Below are positions 24,262 to 36,497 of a DNA stretch of 64,000 nt, piece by piece. The DNA is taken from positions 1-64,000 of the forward strand of contig QANY01009354.1 in NCBI GenBank assembly GCA_003255025.1, read 5' to 3'. The notes under the pieces were generated by a model. That model made no database searches. It was given only the letters and a program-made list of their open reading frames with translations, and was not told the DNA's origin. This DNA is from Datisca glomerata (lineage: Eukaryota; Streptophyta; Magnoliopsida; Cucurbitales; Datiscaceae). The position numbers and the translations under genes were made by a program. Numbering within the stretch: position 1 is the first letter of the stretch; every line of letters starts with the position of its first letter.

Positions 24262-24440
24262 AAAAATTTCAGTATTATTGAAGTATTAAAAACTCAATAC
24301 TTTTCTATACATACTAACACATGTCTTAAATCATATTTTAACAAAAGTATATTCTTAAAATTTAAAAAGGATGTATGCATGGCGCCGAATGATATGAAAG
24401 AGTATTGAAAACTCAGTATTTCAAGAATACTGAAAATTTT
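24262..24440. mobile_element. MITE, about 180 bp (family M, copy 1)
   Basis: Ends are inverted repeats of about 38 bp: AAAATTTCAGTATTATTGAA... on the left and AAAATTTTCAGTATTCTTGA... on the opposite strand at the right, both reaching a CTCAATAC/TTCAATAC motif. It shares internal sequence (catgtcttaaa...ttaaaattt) with elements at 36344, 40133 and 50845. Confidence 0.65.
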
Positions 24441-26490
24441 ACTTTGTACTATAAATGGAGAGAGAAGAGAGATATTAAAGAACATATGAGGAACATAAAA
24501 AGAAAATTAATGTTTCCTCTCTCCTCTATTGCATCATCTCCTTATTTATATGTTACATGCATCTGTAACATAGAAGTATCGATAACAAAACATGTCATAT
24601 ATTTGTTTTTGTTAATAATTATAAAGTTTAAAAGAAATTGAGGAAAGTGTGATATCAATTTACATTCTTTTGAGTATGATGAAGACTTAATCATCTGTGT
24701 TAACTAATCATCTTTTCACATAAAATAACATATTAACTTATAAAGAATTAATCAGAGTAGTGTAAAACTAGTCTGACAGATAACTAGCAACTCATGCATA
24801 TACAATGGATAGCGCGTGGGTGGATTGGCAATCACTAGTGTATGTGTGTGAAGGAAAGAGTTAGATATCTATTATTTTTTCATTTATAGACAAAAGAGAA
24901 GAGGGGCACATGCTATGAGCACTAAATGCCATTATTTGCATGTCCTACCCACTCCACCATCCTCGCATAATTACATGCCATGCCATGCTCTTCTCTTCTC
25001 TTCCGTTTCTTTTCTTTTTGTCTTCCTTTTGATTTTTCACACTCTTAATACTCCACATTTTTAACCTCTTCCAGCCTGTATTCATCCATTTTAGGCTATT
25101 CAACAATATGGGTTTCCCATTTCCTCGTGGTGGGTGCTTGATTGATGGCTCCACATTAGTAATTTACCTAAACCAAATATGTTGTAGAATTTGAATACGA
25201 GTGTTGATAATGGGTCGGTCCGAACTGATGATATTATAACATGATATTAAATCGAGATGTGTCCGTATAAATATAAGCGTTAAAATCTCATATTAATCAG
25301 ACGGTGATATATATGTATATCAAACCACAAATAAATATAAGAGGAGATTTAACACAATTGACACATTGGCATTAATTATTATTAGGGTGATATCATGATT
25401 GACGGAAGTGTTGGTTTTGGGTATTAGACTGAGGGGGGAAATGGGTTTGCTTCAAAGGTACGAAAAATTATAAGATTAGTTAAATAAAAAGCGAAGGGTT
25501 TTAAAAGTGAAAACGGTGTAATATATAATTGAGGTCAGACTTAAAAGAAAAAGGAACAAAATGACACTTTGTTTACGCTGTCCCTCCTTTGGGACCACAT
25601 TGTTCATCACCAATTCCCTGTCTTAGTTGCAACTAATGAGTGGAAAAAATTGGATGAGACTTGATATATGAGAGAGAGAGGAGAGAGAGGAGAGAGAGGA
25701 GAGAGGAGAGAGAGGAGAGAGGAGAGAGAGGAGAGAGAGGAGAGAGCAGAGATATGTATTTCTTACCGTTTTATTTTTAACTAATGAAATGTTGTCTAAC
25801 ATCACAGGAATAATGCTCATTATGTGATAATAAGGCATTGATACTCCTCTCCCTAATACTTAAGTTTTATAAGCTTGCAAGATAGGTACCCAATCTTGGT
25901 TGAGTCTGTGTGTTTGCCATGCGATTTGTGCTGCTTAGTTCGACTGTTTGTCTCGTATAATACGATGTGTGATTTGGTATGTTGTGTAGTCGGTTGTCGT
26001 GTGTATGGTCTTGAAGAGTGTGTTGACATGTTACCGCACATTACCCAACTTCACCCGTTTTGTATTGGTTAAGAGATTCTAATACCTCTATCTTTAACTC
26101 ATAAATTTATTTTGGATAAAATAATATTTTCACAAGTCAAGTCTGATTCTCAATTTAACTATAATAAGTGTGGTTATCTTATTCAATCAAATACTTGAAT
26201 ATTTTTAAAAAAAAATCAGTTAAGTTCTTTCATTAAGTTTTTCATACCTTAAAATCACTTGTATTGTGGATAATGTGAGGGCTTGTAAATAACATTTAAG
26301 TGTGTATTAGTTGTTTAAGTTATAAACAACATAAAACTTTCAAAGTTTTAGACTAACAAAAAGATTTTATTGTAAATAATAAATTATTTGAGGGTATATT
26401 TGGAAAATTTACGCATAAGAGACTAAATTGTTAGCTTGGTGACCAAAAATTGCTTTTCCTTTTTCTTTTCTTTTTTTCTATTAGAGAGAG
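24441..26490. other. Intergenic DNA upstream of the E6-like gene
   Basis: No gene seen. Includes a GA-rich tandem repeat at 25669-25748 and AT-rich DNA. The minus-strand frame at 24945-25154 and the plus frame at 25875-26072 lack domains. Confidence 0.55.
25669..25748. repeat. GA-rich tandem repeat
   Basis: About 80 bp of GAGAGAGG / GAGAGG units alternating 8 and 6 bp. Purine-only on this strand. Confidence 0.95.
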
Positions 26491-26496
26491 AACCTC

Positions 26497-26503
26497 TATA
26501 AAG
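26497..26503 (+). promoter_or_regulatory. TATA box of the E6-like gene
   Basis: TATAAAG lies 83 bases before the start codon and is followed by a CT-rich Y-patch (26551-26576), a common plant core-promoter arrangement that suggests strong regulated expression (inference). Confidence 0.55.
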
Positions 26504-26579
26504 ATAAGAGCACTTAAGCTATACCTCACTATACACTTGAACTTCATTACATCTTTCTCTCTTTCTCTCTCTTCCATCC

Positions 26580-27359
26580 ATGGCTATCTCAACAAAGTTC
26601 ATTCCTTTTCTTCTCCTCCTCCTCCTCCCTCTTTTCTCTCTACAAATTCAGGCGAGAGACAGCCAATTCTTCAGCAAAGTCACTCACACCAATGATGTCA
26701 AAGAAACAGAGCAACCCACCAAAGTAGACCCAAACACTTTGAACAAAGAAAACCAGCAACAAGAGCAAGATCCCACATTTATCCCACAAACCCAAAACAC
26801 CAATTACGGCCTCTACGGTCACCAAACCGGCCAGCTTCCGCCGTCTACCACCACCCCCACCACCACCACCAACGACCTCCCTTACAAAACAGAGTCCGAA
26901 GAGTACAACAATTACCCAAATACCAACTACAAGTACAACAACCAGAATTCTTATTACTACAACAAAGATGCTTATGATGGCAAGCAGCAGGGTCGCTACC
27001 CCACTACCACCTCCGCCGTGAACAACCAGAACAGCTACTACAATGGTGCAAACAACTACAAAGTGGAGCGCCAGGGAATGAGTGACACGAGGTTTTTGGA
27101 GAATGGAAAGTACTTTCATGACATCAACAGTGACAAGTATTATCCAAATCAGTATGAAAACAGAGGATCAGTGAATGTGAATCCAAAGAATTGGCAGTAC
27201 GAAAACAGGGAATCCTTGAATCCAAGGAATTGGCAGTACAGCAGCAGGGATAACTATGGAAATTACCAAAAGCAGAACTCTTATGAGTACAATTCCATGG
27301 AGGGTTACCAGAATGATGAGCAAGAGTTTCAAGATGAGCAGAATGAGTTCACCCCATGA
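26580..27359 (+). CDS. E6: Protein E6-like secreted protein
   Basis: A complete 259-residue intronless frame starting at a strong catccATGGct context. Residues 1-25 form a clear signal peptide (poly-leucine core, likely cleavage after QIQA), followed by RDSQFFSKV, a typical mature E6 start. The middle (about 90-165) is low complexity, rich in Asn, Tyr, Thr and Gln with YNNxNSYY-type repeats. The block GMSDTRFLENGKY at residues 166-178 is the family signature. Afterwards NWQYENRESLN- and NWQYSSRDN-like repeats lead to an acidic Gln/Glu-rich tail. E6 was first known as an abundant cotton-fibre protein and relatives occur across dicots; a role at the cell wall is likely but the biochemical function is unknown. 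No damage seen. The long minus-strand frame across it is a shadow of the biased composition. Confidence 0.9.
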   Translation: MAISTKFIPFLLLLLLPLFSLQIQARDSQFFSKVTHTNDVKETEQPTKVDPNTLNKENQQQEQDPTFIPQTQNTNYGLYGHQTGQLPPSTTTPTTTTNDLPYKTESEEYNNYPNTNYKYNNQNSYYYNKDAYDGKQQGRYPTTTSAVNNQNSYYNGANNYKVERQGMSDTRFLENGKYFHDINSDKYYPNQYENRGSVNVNPKNWQYENRESLNPRNWQYSSRDNYGNYQKQNSYEYNSMEGYQNDEQEFQDEQNEFTP

Positions 27360-29480
27360 GCTGCCAATCCAAAAAGGAAAAAAAAGAGAGCCCGATATTG
27401 AAATTGTGTTTAATTATCAGAGTTTGATACAGTTAATTATGGTTTAGTTGTTGGAAGGAAAGAAGAATTGAGATTTCAAGAGCAAAGATTATTAATGTAG
27501 TGGTGATTATATATGTAATATGTTGTTTTAATTTTGTAATCTTGTTTATGGGTTTGCATAGTTTTAAAAGCCTTTAAGATACTAAAGAATGATTTTAAGA
27601 GCAAAGAGATTTTAATTTTAATTTTGCAGTGTATACTGGTTAATAGCCTTAGTTTTTTTCTCAATTTTTGTTGTTAAAGTTACAAAATTTACCGGAATAT
27701 GAGATAATATAAGTCGAAGTTCTAAAGTCTTTCTTGTATTTTGTTATAAAAAAACTCTCCAATTATGTGAGTGAAACTACCAATCGCTCAACAATGTCAT
27801 TTTACAATAGGGTAAAATTGTCTAATAATTAATGGCTTACATGTTTATACATGTGAGTATACAATGACATATTGATGGATTTTGATAGGAAAATCAAAAC
27901 CCAAAGGTCAAGAATTCAAACCATCAAGATATTAGCTATAATGGGATGATAAAGGCTATTTCATGATAATCATGGAATGATCAAGTCTTTTTAACTTCTG
28001 ATGACACTTCCTTTTAAGTTCTTGCTTCGTCTTGTAGGCACTTAAGTTATGAATTACATACTCCGTCTTGTAGACTCTTAAGTTATGATCCCCTTTGCGA
28101 GGAGTCACCTTCACATAAATTATAATATTTGATGAAGTTTTAATAAATACGTGAGTGAAGCTATGATGATATGCGAGTTGGTGTATTATTAAGTTGGAGT
28201 GGTCCATAAACCCTAAAATGTATACCTACCAAAAAGTATGTAATTCAATAAGTAGAAATAAGAATTGTTAATTGTGTAGGTAGAAATCCAAAAATCTATC
28301 CAAAGATTTGTTTGATTGTATGGAGTTTGAGTGAGAGTTCATGTCTTTCCTTGTGGTAATTAACCATTACCCACAATATATTTACTTCCCGTAAATATAT
28401 TAAAAGTATATTAGGAGATTTAACAAAAAAAGATTAATATATATTCATTTCTCTAGAGAAGAAAAATTTATTTTTCTATTAGGATAAACTTTTCTACCCC
28501 AATTTTTTATATCTTCTACTTTTATATTTAAAATCGAATTTATATTCATAAAAAAGATCTCTTGTATATTCCTGATACAATAAATAGTTGAAATTCTCAT
28601 ATATCTAAATACTAAATGATTTATAAAACATTTTAGCAAGAAAATTTATCTATTTACGTGTGTTTTCAACCACTTGATACATTAACAAGGGTAAGATTAT
28701 ACAATCGAATGTGGCGTGTGTGTAGCAGTTTTTTCATAAGTTAATTTTATACTGATTAAGTTATAGACTAAGTTTTAATTGATTAAATAATGTTCAATAA
28801 TTCATAAGATAATATTTTATCACTCACTAAAATGATTTGATAAATTAACTAATGTAAAAAGAAATACTCTTTTTGGATTACCAAAAGTCCGACTTGTTAG
28901 ATGCTTCAGTATAATAGTAGAGCCACAATGTTTTCCCCCCTAATAACGAGAAATTATTGAAACCATCAACAATCGTAGGTCAGTTAACAACTCTAATCAT
29001 ATGTCCAAATCATCTCATGAGAATTTAGAACTATGTACACTCTCCATTAAGCATTCTCCCCAACTCGTGGACAAAAATTTAAGTTTTGTGGGGATGTCTT
29101 TATTAAGTAGTAGAGTCCACCAATGAAAGATTAGGTAACTTAACCTAAATGGTGAACCAACTTTTACTAGCTATGAAGAAAATTCAAAGGCATCCTATAA
29201 AAATTTTCAACTTTGATATCAGACAGATTGAAAAAGAGAAAGAAAGAAAGAATATATAGTTAGATTTTCTCCCGTGAATTGTGGATTGACCTATTTTGCT
29301 CATCTTTAATTGCGGTGAAAGGTCTTAATCCTTTTGACTTAATGACACTATTACTTCAACTTAATACAAATTTCATGTATACCCTGACCGTATCTCTGAA
29401 ATTTCTGAAAAAAATGCGGGATTGATCCTACTGATACTCAAACCAAGTCTCGACAGGTTTGTCACTTGAAATAGTTTTAA
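27360..29480. other. 3' flank of the E6-like gene and intergenic DNA
   Basis: The 3' untranslated region lies within the first 250 bases or so. After that the DNA is AT-rich and no gene is seen. Minus-strand frames at 27956-28207 and 28445-28639 have no domain. Confidence 0.55.
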
Positions 29481-29481
29481 G

Positions 29482-29890
29482 AATTACAAGAAAATAAGTC
29501 TACAATGATGGTTATTCGAGTATACGGCGACGGTTTATGACTATTAGAATTGATACGGCGACGGTTTACAACTCTCGGAATCGATACGTGACGGTTGGAG
29601 AACTGTCGGGATCGTCGCCGTCGGGATTAAATCACCTGACAATCGTCAAAGGAACGTCGCGACAAAGACTTTAAAGGCGGTTATTTTGATAATTCGCGCG
29701 GTTTGCAACCGTCTCTAAATAAAATATACCGCGGCTATTTTTAGACCTGTCACAAATTGTATGTATAACGACAGGTCTACAACCGTTGCGAAATAGGTAG
29801 TCTTATCGCGACAGTTTTATAACCGTCGTGAATTTGTCCTAGTCCAATTTTTGCCACGGTTTAGGAACCGTCGCAAAAAAATCTCAAATT
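29482..29890 (-). repeat. CACTA subterminal region with inverted CGACGGTT repeats
   Basis: A degenerate terminus (ttacaagaaaataag at 29485, compare the usual CACTACAAGAAAA) is followed by eight or so diverged units of the form GCGACGGTTT-N-AACCGTCGC. Such subterminal repeats bind the element's own protein in En/Spm transposons. A short related fragment lies at 39250-39325. Confidence 0.65.
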
Positions 29891-31640
29891 TTACATACTC
29901 CTTCCTATTTCTGCTAATTCCCAAAAATTCCTATATTAACACAATTTTAATAGCGTATACATTTCCACAATAGTCAGAGAGCAGTATCATTCTATATATT
30001 TACAGAGCGCATAATTATAAAGCATTAAATCATTAATTAGATATCCAAAACTATAATAGATTATCAATACAAATTATTTAATGAGTTCAGAGTATGAAAT
30101 TTGAAATTACAAAATATTTCAGAAGTACTATTAAATAACGTTAAATAACAAAAGGTTACCCTAGTCTTTGCGAGAGTCATGCATAAACTTCATAGTTAAG
30201 CTTAGTTGGGAGCGTATCTCTGAACATTCAGCTTTTACCTTATCATGTTTCTCACGCATATCTGAACATTCAGCCTCTAACTGAGGCACCTGTACGCATT
30301 GAGCCTCCAACTCAACTACTCGTGCACGTTGGGATTCTAGCTCAGTTGATAAACGGGTAGAATCTTGCATGGACGATTCCCAATGATAATGCAAGAACAC
30401 TTAAGATGGAGTTACCTCGACTCCTAATGAACGTACTCGCCCATGATGCTCTAGACCCAATACTTGTGAGAGCACGTCGTTTGGTGAAATTAGATCATAA
30501 TCACCATTTGGAAGTTGACTCATGTGCTCTTTAAGTTTCGCCTATAATACAAAATTAAGACTTAGTATAAGTAAACATGTAATAACTATTCAAAAACTTG
30601 GTATTAATAGTATAACTTATACTTACTGCAACATTTATAGTCTCTTCATTACATAAGTTCCATCTTTCCGTTCATGTGAGGCTACAAATAGCTCCGTTCT
30701 TAGGAGCTCTTTTTGAAGCTCTTCTGTCTATAAAATGAGAACATATGATTAAATATACTTAAAATAAAATCAATGTAAATAATTATAAAGTTTAGAATTT
30801 ATCATTTATGCTCTTTTCGTTGGTATACTGGTACGTCCCAATGTGTGAGGGTGTTTTAGTTTGCTCTGTGATCTTCTGTTAGTTTCAGCTTGCTTCTATA
30901 TTTATAAAAGATAAAAAAGTTAATTTATTTCACATACAATTAGTCATCGATGTATAGTAAAAACTCATACATTTCCTTCTTCTGAGTACCATCTACGAAT
31001 TATTGCAACAAAACTATCTTTTGGAATAGCATCATTCCAATGTTCTAATGCCTCTTCCTCCGTTTCATATGTTTTCATATATTCATTCTTTATTCTGCTC
31101 AATCCATCAAGACATTTAATATGATATAAGTTCACAATAAATGACAATTTTGAGAATTCTTCACATCCAGGATATAGTGGTTGATTACTATCTTGAACCA
31201 AATCGTAAAAGTCTTTAACATCAGAATCATCTCCAAATCCCCTCATTCTTTCGTCTACATCATCAACCGGTTGTTGTGATGGAATAGAGTATGAACCATG
31301 TTCATTGTTCAATAAATTACCAAATGCATCATGCAACAAATCATGTATATCATTATCATCATCTTGACATGATAATGGTGTTTCTACATGTTCCCTATTA
31401 TTAACAATGACTTCAGATGACGTACCAATTCTGGATGAAGTAGTCACCACTGACTCCCCGTGAAAATACCAACATGTATAACCACTTATAATTCCATTAC
31501 ATATTAGGTGTTCACGGATGACGTCTCTAGTCTTACGATAACAATGAACACACCGATAACAATGACACGATATATATGAGTTGGATAGCCTCAGACTCAT
31601 TTCACCCAGATTCACCAAACATCGGGACGTAAGTTAGGGA
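29891..31640 (-). pseudogene. Deleted En/Spm (CACTA) transposase genes
   Basis: A minus-strand frame at 30965-31618 (217 residues) opens with TNP2-type N-terminal sequence: CHCYRCVHCYRK, REHLICNGIISGYTCW, FHGES, IHDLLHDAFG, PLYPGCEEFSKLSF and LYHIKCLDG. Near 31100 it passes directly into sequence of the Ptta/En/Spm C-terminal protein (EEALEHWNDAIPKD). Further pieces of that protein follow in separate exons or frames: SKLKHPHTLGR (about 30830-30890), RTELFVASHERKDG (about 30660-30725), PNDVLSQVLGLEHHGRVRSLG (about 30420-30540, then a stop) and a coiled coil with repeated ELEAQC-like heptads (30161-30400). The catalytic middle of the transposase is gone, so this is an internally deleted, non-autonomous copy. 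Its right terminus is not visible. Confidence 0.8.
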
Positions 31641-34109
31641 GTCAACGACTCACTTCACCTAAATTCATGAGCTAGGACTTGTTGGTAAACATGATTATAG
31701 CTCTGATACCAGGTGTTAGGTGTTATTGAGTCATTTCAACCCTAAAAGTTATCTTGTGAGGTGAGGTTTTTTTCTCATACATATTAAATTGGCTACCATT
31801 CACCTTCACAACCGATGTGAAATAACTAATTATAATTAAATAAGTCTTTTCTTTTAGAAATTTATTCTTCTGTAAATTGTTTAATATTCTCTTTAAAGTG
31901 TAATTTTACCAGCTTAATTTTCCCTTGTAGTCTTTTAAACCGAATCAGATTAGGTCGCTATGAGTGTAAATTAGCTTGTAAGTAGTTGTGGAATGTCAAA
32001 CCGACCAAACTAAGTTGTTCTCATAAAAAAAATGCTTAATTACCACAGCGTTATTTTATGGAATTCTCCAAGATATTTCTTTTTAAAATTATTTTAAAAG
32101 AAACATATTATCGAATGTTTATTCAGGAAAAAATGGAAACAAATATTAATATTCTTTTTTATAGTTCATAAGCGCTTCTAATAATTACAAAAATCCCGAC
32201 AATTGGACTAGTGCTATAATTATATATAATTGTAGAAGCACTTATGATGTTGGGGAAGGATGATGAAACTCTCAACATGTTTCTTCTTTGCAAAATCTAG
32301 CTCTATTTAAAGTCTATCCTTCATGTTGATCAAACCATTATGAAAAAAAATAGCCTAGAGTAGATCAATACACACACATAAATGTGAAAATATTGTTCGA
32401 TTATTTTGCAATCACATCTAAATCGGGTGTTTTCACACATCATATTATCGTTTTTGATATATTATTCTAACAATGAATTTATTATTTGCGAAAACCGACA
32501 AGTAAGCTTGATTATGTATGCGTTGTATTGTATATAACTGATAGCTTTTCAATTTATTTAAAATTTAGTAAAAGACTATTGGTTTTGGTGTGTTAAATGG
32601 GTTTTTAAGTTTGAAGTTTTAAAACAAATAGATTTGTATGACATTAAACTTAACCGCAAAATTTTGAAGTACACGTATTAAATTAACCAAAAATTTGCAA
32701 TTAATTAAGTATAATTACAGAACAATAAGAGGAAGTCACAGTTATGTATATTTTATGTCAGTAGGGATAAAATTGATCTCAACATATCATTCAAAATATC
32801 GAAGATATCTATATCTATATACTATATACTATATACTATATTAAAGGGGTTAAAGGGAGAAATTTTTAATTCTTCTTTTTTATCTCTAAAGCCCTCTTTC
32901 AAGTATAGTACAAATAAGAATTTCACCTCTTTCTCATTGAACTCATATATTGAAATTTTATTTTCTACTTAGTAACAAGTTTTTATAAATAGATTTTGAA
33001 ATTAAATATTATATAGTATTATGTAGTTAGAAATATGAATATCAATAAATATGAATTTTGAGATCTTTTATACAATCAATATTTAGTTTTAAGTCAGTAG
33101 TAATTTGTTACAAAATTAAATATGATGTAATATTTATATTATCATAAACATGAAAATTCATATATATATTTAGAGAATGACATTAATCTATTTTTTATAA
33201 GAGAAAGTATTTCTTAAGATGATATAATCATTTCTTGAGTATATGACAAATTAATTAAATAAAATCAGCTTCTCTATTATTAAAAGAATAATGTTATACA
33301 ATACAATTTCAACATTGAAAACAAGCTAATGTATTTATTTATTGTTATTACTATTTTATTTTAGTTTTTTTTTATCAAAATAGAATAGTATAAACAATTT
33401 CAACATTCGTGCACTTCCTTTAGTTGAGATTTACAACAATTTTTAAAGATAATATATTTACTTCAACGTTAATATTAATTTTAAATTTTATATATATTTT
33501 AAATTAATTTAATAAATATAAAGCACGTTCTCCTCAACTAATTCAACTTACACGTCTTTTCAACTACATACTTTAGATGACAAGTTTAGGACGATAACAT
33601 AAAGCTTGCCGTTGTTTTGGATCATGATTCTCTGAATGTCGACATGTTGTTATGTTAACCAAGAATATTGACGTGCTTCTGTTTACTCACGGAACGACAG
33701 GTCGACAACATAAGATTTTTGTCGTGATTGTCCTTGGGTTCTATTCAGCATTAAATTTTGTCTCTATTCATTTTGCTTTTATCCATCTCTTTGTTTTTTT
33801 TTGTCAAGAGCTTTTAGCCATACTTGGACCAGACGACAATACAAAGCTTATCAGCAAGTTGGAATTTTAATTGCTAAATAAATAGTTCAATTTGTTAGAA
33901 TTTATATATGAGGTGTAAAACAGGGTTGAATGCTAGTCTATAATAATGATCGGTGAATCCCAATATTACCTTTACAAGAAAACTGATCATTCGTGACCAT
34001 CTTTTTAGTAACCAATTACAATTTGTTGTTATATTTACCTTTCGACGAGCTACAATAATTTCTTCACAAAAAACTCCATATTTAGTGACAAGCCCAAATT
34101 TCATCAATT
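31641..34109. other. Intergenic, retroelement traces only
   Basis: A tagctctgatacca motif at 31697-31711 is a minus-strand methionine-tRNA primer site, so a fragment of another retrotransposon probably adjoins the CACTA element. The rest is AT-rich with no supported gene; a ctatatactatatac short repeat lies near 32815-32842. Confidence 0.5.
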
Positions 34110-35030
34110 AAAAGAAATGATTGGATCAAAATTTGTCGCCGAATATAGTCATTAATCTAGCGGCCAAACTACGATTCACCTCCATATATTACATCTATAG
34201 TAATGAAATTATTGTTTGTCACTATATATGGTCAAGATATAACGATAAAATTATAATTCATAACTATAAGCATATGTGACGATGAAATTATTATTCGTCA
34301 CGATATATGGTCAAAATATAGCTACAAAACTATAATTTATAACTATATATACATCTATGGGGAAGAAATTACAATTCATCGCTATATATGATCAAGGAAT
34401 AGTGACAAACCTTACTTTGTGACTACATATGTCTACACGGCAATGAAATTATGATTCATTGCCATATATGGTTAAGATATAGCAAATAAATAATAATGTG
34501 TGCGTATATATGCATATGCACGATGAAATTATGATTTGTCACTATATATAGTCAATATATAGCAATGAAATTACAATTCATCGCTAAATATGCATTTGTG
34601 GTCACAAAATTATGCGTCGTCGCATATATGGTAATATAGCGACAAATTATAATTCATCACCAAACATGCATCTGTGGCAACGAAATTGTGCTTAGTCGCT
34701 ATATCTTGACCATATATTGCGACAAAGTATAAATCTAACACCATAATTGCATACATAACAATGAAATATAGTTTCGTTGATATATCATTACAAAATCTAG
34801 CAATAACTTGTAATTGTATGGCGATATATGATCAAGATATAGCGATGGAATTATAAGTCGTCGCTAAATATCATATAATAATATGGTGACCAAATTACAA
34901 TTCATCACTAAATATCCATTTGTGGTGACAAAATTATGCGTCGTCACATATATGGTCAAGATATAGCGACATAATTATAATTCATCGCGAAACATTCATC
35001 TGTGGCAACAAAATTGTGCTTAGTCGTACC
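34110..35030. repeat. Tandem array of diverged 80-90 bp units with GCGAC inverted motifs
   Basis: About ten units alternate segments like catatatggtcaagatatag, gcgacaaaattataattcatcgc and atatgcatctgtggc. Each unit carries GCGAC...GTCGC-type inverted motifs that could pair. No protein domain. Probably a subterminal or internal array of a DNA transposon. Confidence 0.65.
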
Positions 35031-35147
35031 ATTGCATGATTTTATTTTACTAAAAGATCATTTTTCATTAAAAATTTAAATTTTAAAATGGCATCGTGCC
35101 ACACGTTTCCGCCGCGCACGTGCTGCGACGACCACCACCTACTGTCT
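35031..35147 (+). repeat. Fragment of the 3' end of the solo-LTR family
   Basis: Matches 63575-63677 (ttttactaaaagat..., then cgtttccgccgcgcacg against cgcttccaccgcgtacg). It interrupts the copia gag remnant on its left side. Confidence 0.6.
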
Positions 35148-35492
35148 TGCATCTTAAAGGCAAAGAATCTACCCTTAAGATACAATCTGCTCGATAAGGA
35201 CTTGGTCATGTATTGACTCTCTAACTTATACCAGTTTTTTGATGTAGTCTTCATTTTTGCAACTTCACACAATATTTTATCACTCACATTTAATATCAGT
35301 GTGTTATAGGCTCTTTTCATTATATTCTTTTTCTTCTCTTCTGAGTAAGTTGATGACATCTTAGCTTCTCCTTCTAGAACTTCATCTAACCCAAAGTTTC
35401 CAAGTAGAGCTAGCATTTTCATTTTCTAAATTGCAAAATCATTTGTGCCATCAAATTTCTCAACATCTTGTTTAGTAGTGGAGGTTGCCATT
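35148..35492 (-). pseudogene. Truncated Ty1-copia gag
   Basis: Minus-strand gag of the UBN2/copia type begins with ATG near 35490 (MATSTTKQDVEKFDG). It reads GLDEVLEGEAKM, SEEKKKNIMKRAYNTLIL, KLESQYMTKSLSSRLYLK and then FKMQD, where it is cut by LTR-like DNA at about 35147. A stop codon sits early, just before KMKMLALL, where relatives have tryptophan. Gag would form the particle coat; the stop and truncation make this copy dead. Confidence 0.75.
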
Positions 35493-35576
35493 TCAATACT
35501 TTTATCGAGTACTTAGTAAAATTCTTAGCTCGGATTTAACTCTTCAAGGATTTCAGAATCAACACTTCAACCTTAT

Positions 35577-35589
35577 GGCTTTGATACCA
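35577..35589 (-). other. Copia primer-binding site
   Basis: Minus strand reads TGGTATCAAAGCC, close to the methionine-initiator primer site, placed upstream of the gag remnant and next to a TG...CA LTR. Confidence 0.6.
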
Positions 35590-35592
35590 ATT

Positions 35593-36058
35593 TGTTGTGA
35601 ATTAAACCATCTCCTTGGTACACTGATTCTCAAAGCAATGATTAGATAACCATTTTCTTTAGCACAAGACAAACGAGTTAAGAGAGAAGGAGAAGAAAAA
35701 TGACACAGAGATTTATCCTGGTTCAGTTCACAATGAATAATGTGTTTTACAGGAGATTCAATTACACAAATCAAATTACAAAGAAACCTGAGTAATAACC
35801 TCTCTCAAATGAGCAGTATTGAAAACTCGTGCTTCTCCTCTTGCTGAAGCTTGCTCGAGCTTTCTTTTCACTGTCATGGAGTCTTTTCTCTATCTTTGTG
35901 TATTTCTGTGTCTCACTTTTCGAGAGAGATCCTCTCCTTTTCTTAGTTCCAACTGAATGCATGATGAGCGATGATTGTTGGATGCTCATCCAACTAATAA
36001 CAAAGCTCCAGCTGCATTTTATAACTAACTATGTCAGGTCTGCATTAGTTAAGTAACA
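35593..36058 (-). repeat. Probable short copia LTR
   Basis: On the minus strand it would begin TGTTACTTAAC and end AATTCACAACA, about 466 bp, directly before the primer site. It contains a minus-strand TATAAAA near 36017-36024 and the atcctggttcagttca block common in copia LTRs. The outer boundary is uncertain. Confidence 0.5.
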
Positions 36059-36343
36059 ATGCCAGCTCATAACCAGTTCACTGATGAGTCCAAACTTCTA
36101 TGTACAAGATTTTATGATCAAGTCCAAACTTCATTTATATTGTTATGTTTAGAATCTAATTAAAAAATAATAGTATTCCAGATCTCTCAAAAGAAATGAA
36201 AATAATTTTCAAGTAAAATGAGTTGTTTGTGGTCTTATATATCTGAAATGAATAAAAGCAAATTATTTTAAATTGGAAGATTATTTAAGGCATTAGCAAG
36301 TACGTCACTATCTTGAGATTTCAATCAAATAGTGCTTTTTTGT

Positions 36344-36497
36344 TAGGAAATTTTTCCACCAGTCTTGTAATTTATTCTAAATATTTAGTATTCATTGATA
36401 TAAGTCGATAAATGTATACCTTTTTAGAAATTCTTAGAATTCATTCATTATCTCTCCTTAAATTTAGAATAAAATTTTATATTTTAAGACATGAAAA
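36344..36497. mobile_element. MITE family M, partial copy 2
   Basis: Left end ggaaattttt and internal tctccttaaatttagaat and attttaagaca blocks match the copy at 40133-40347 in the same orientation. The right inverted end is missing. Confidence 0.5.

Noticed and set aside
24945..25154. 69-codon minus-strand frame rich in Lys and Trp
   Set aside because: No conserved motif, CT-rich antisense composition, and no supporting splice or promoter signals.
26640..27119. 159-codon minus-strand open frame
   Set aside because: It is the antisense of the E6-like gene; its valine/glycine/leucine runs come from the Asn/Thr/Tyr-rich codons on the coding strand.
35771..36056. Open frames on both strands
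   Set aside because: They lie inside the probable copia LTR and show no domain.
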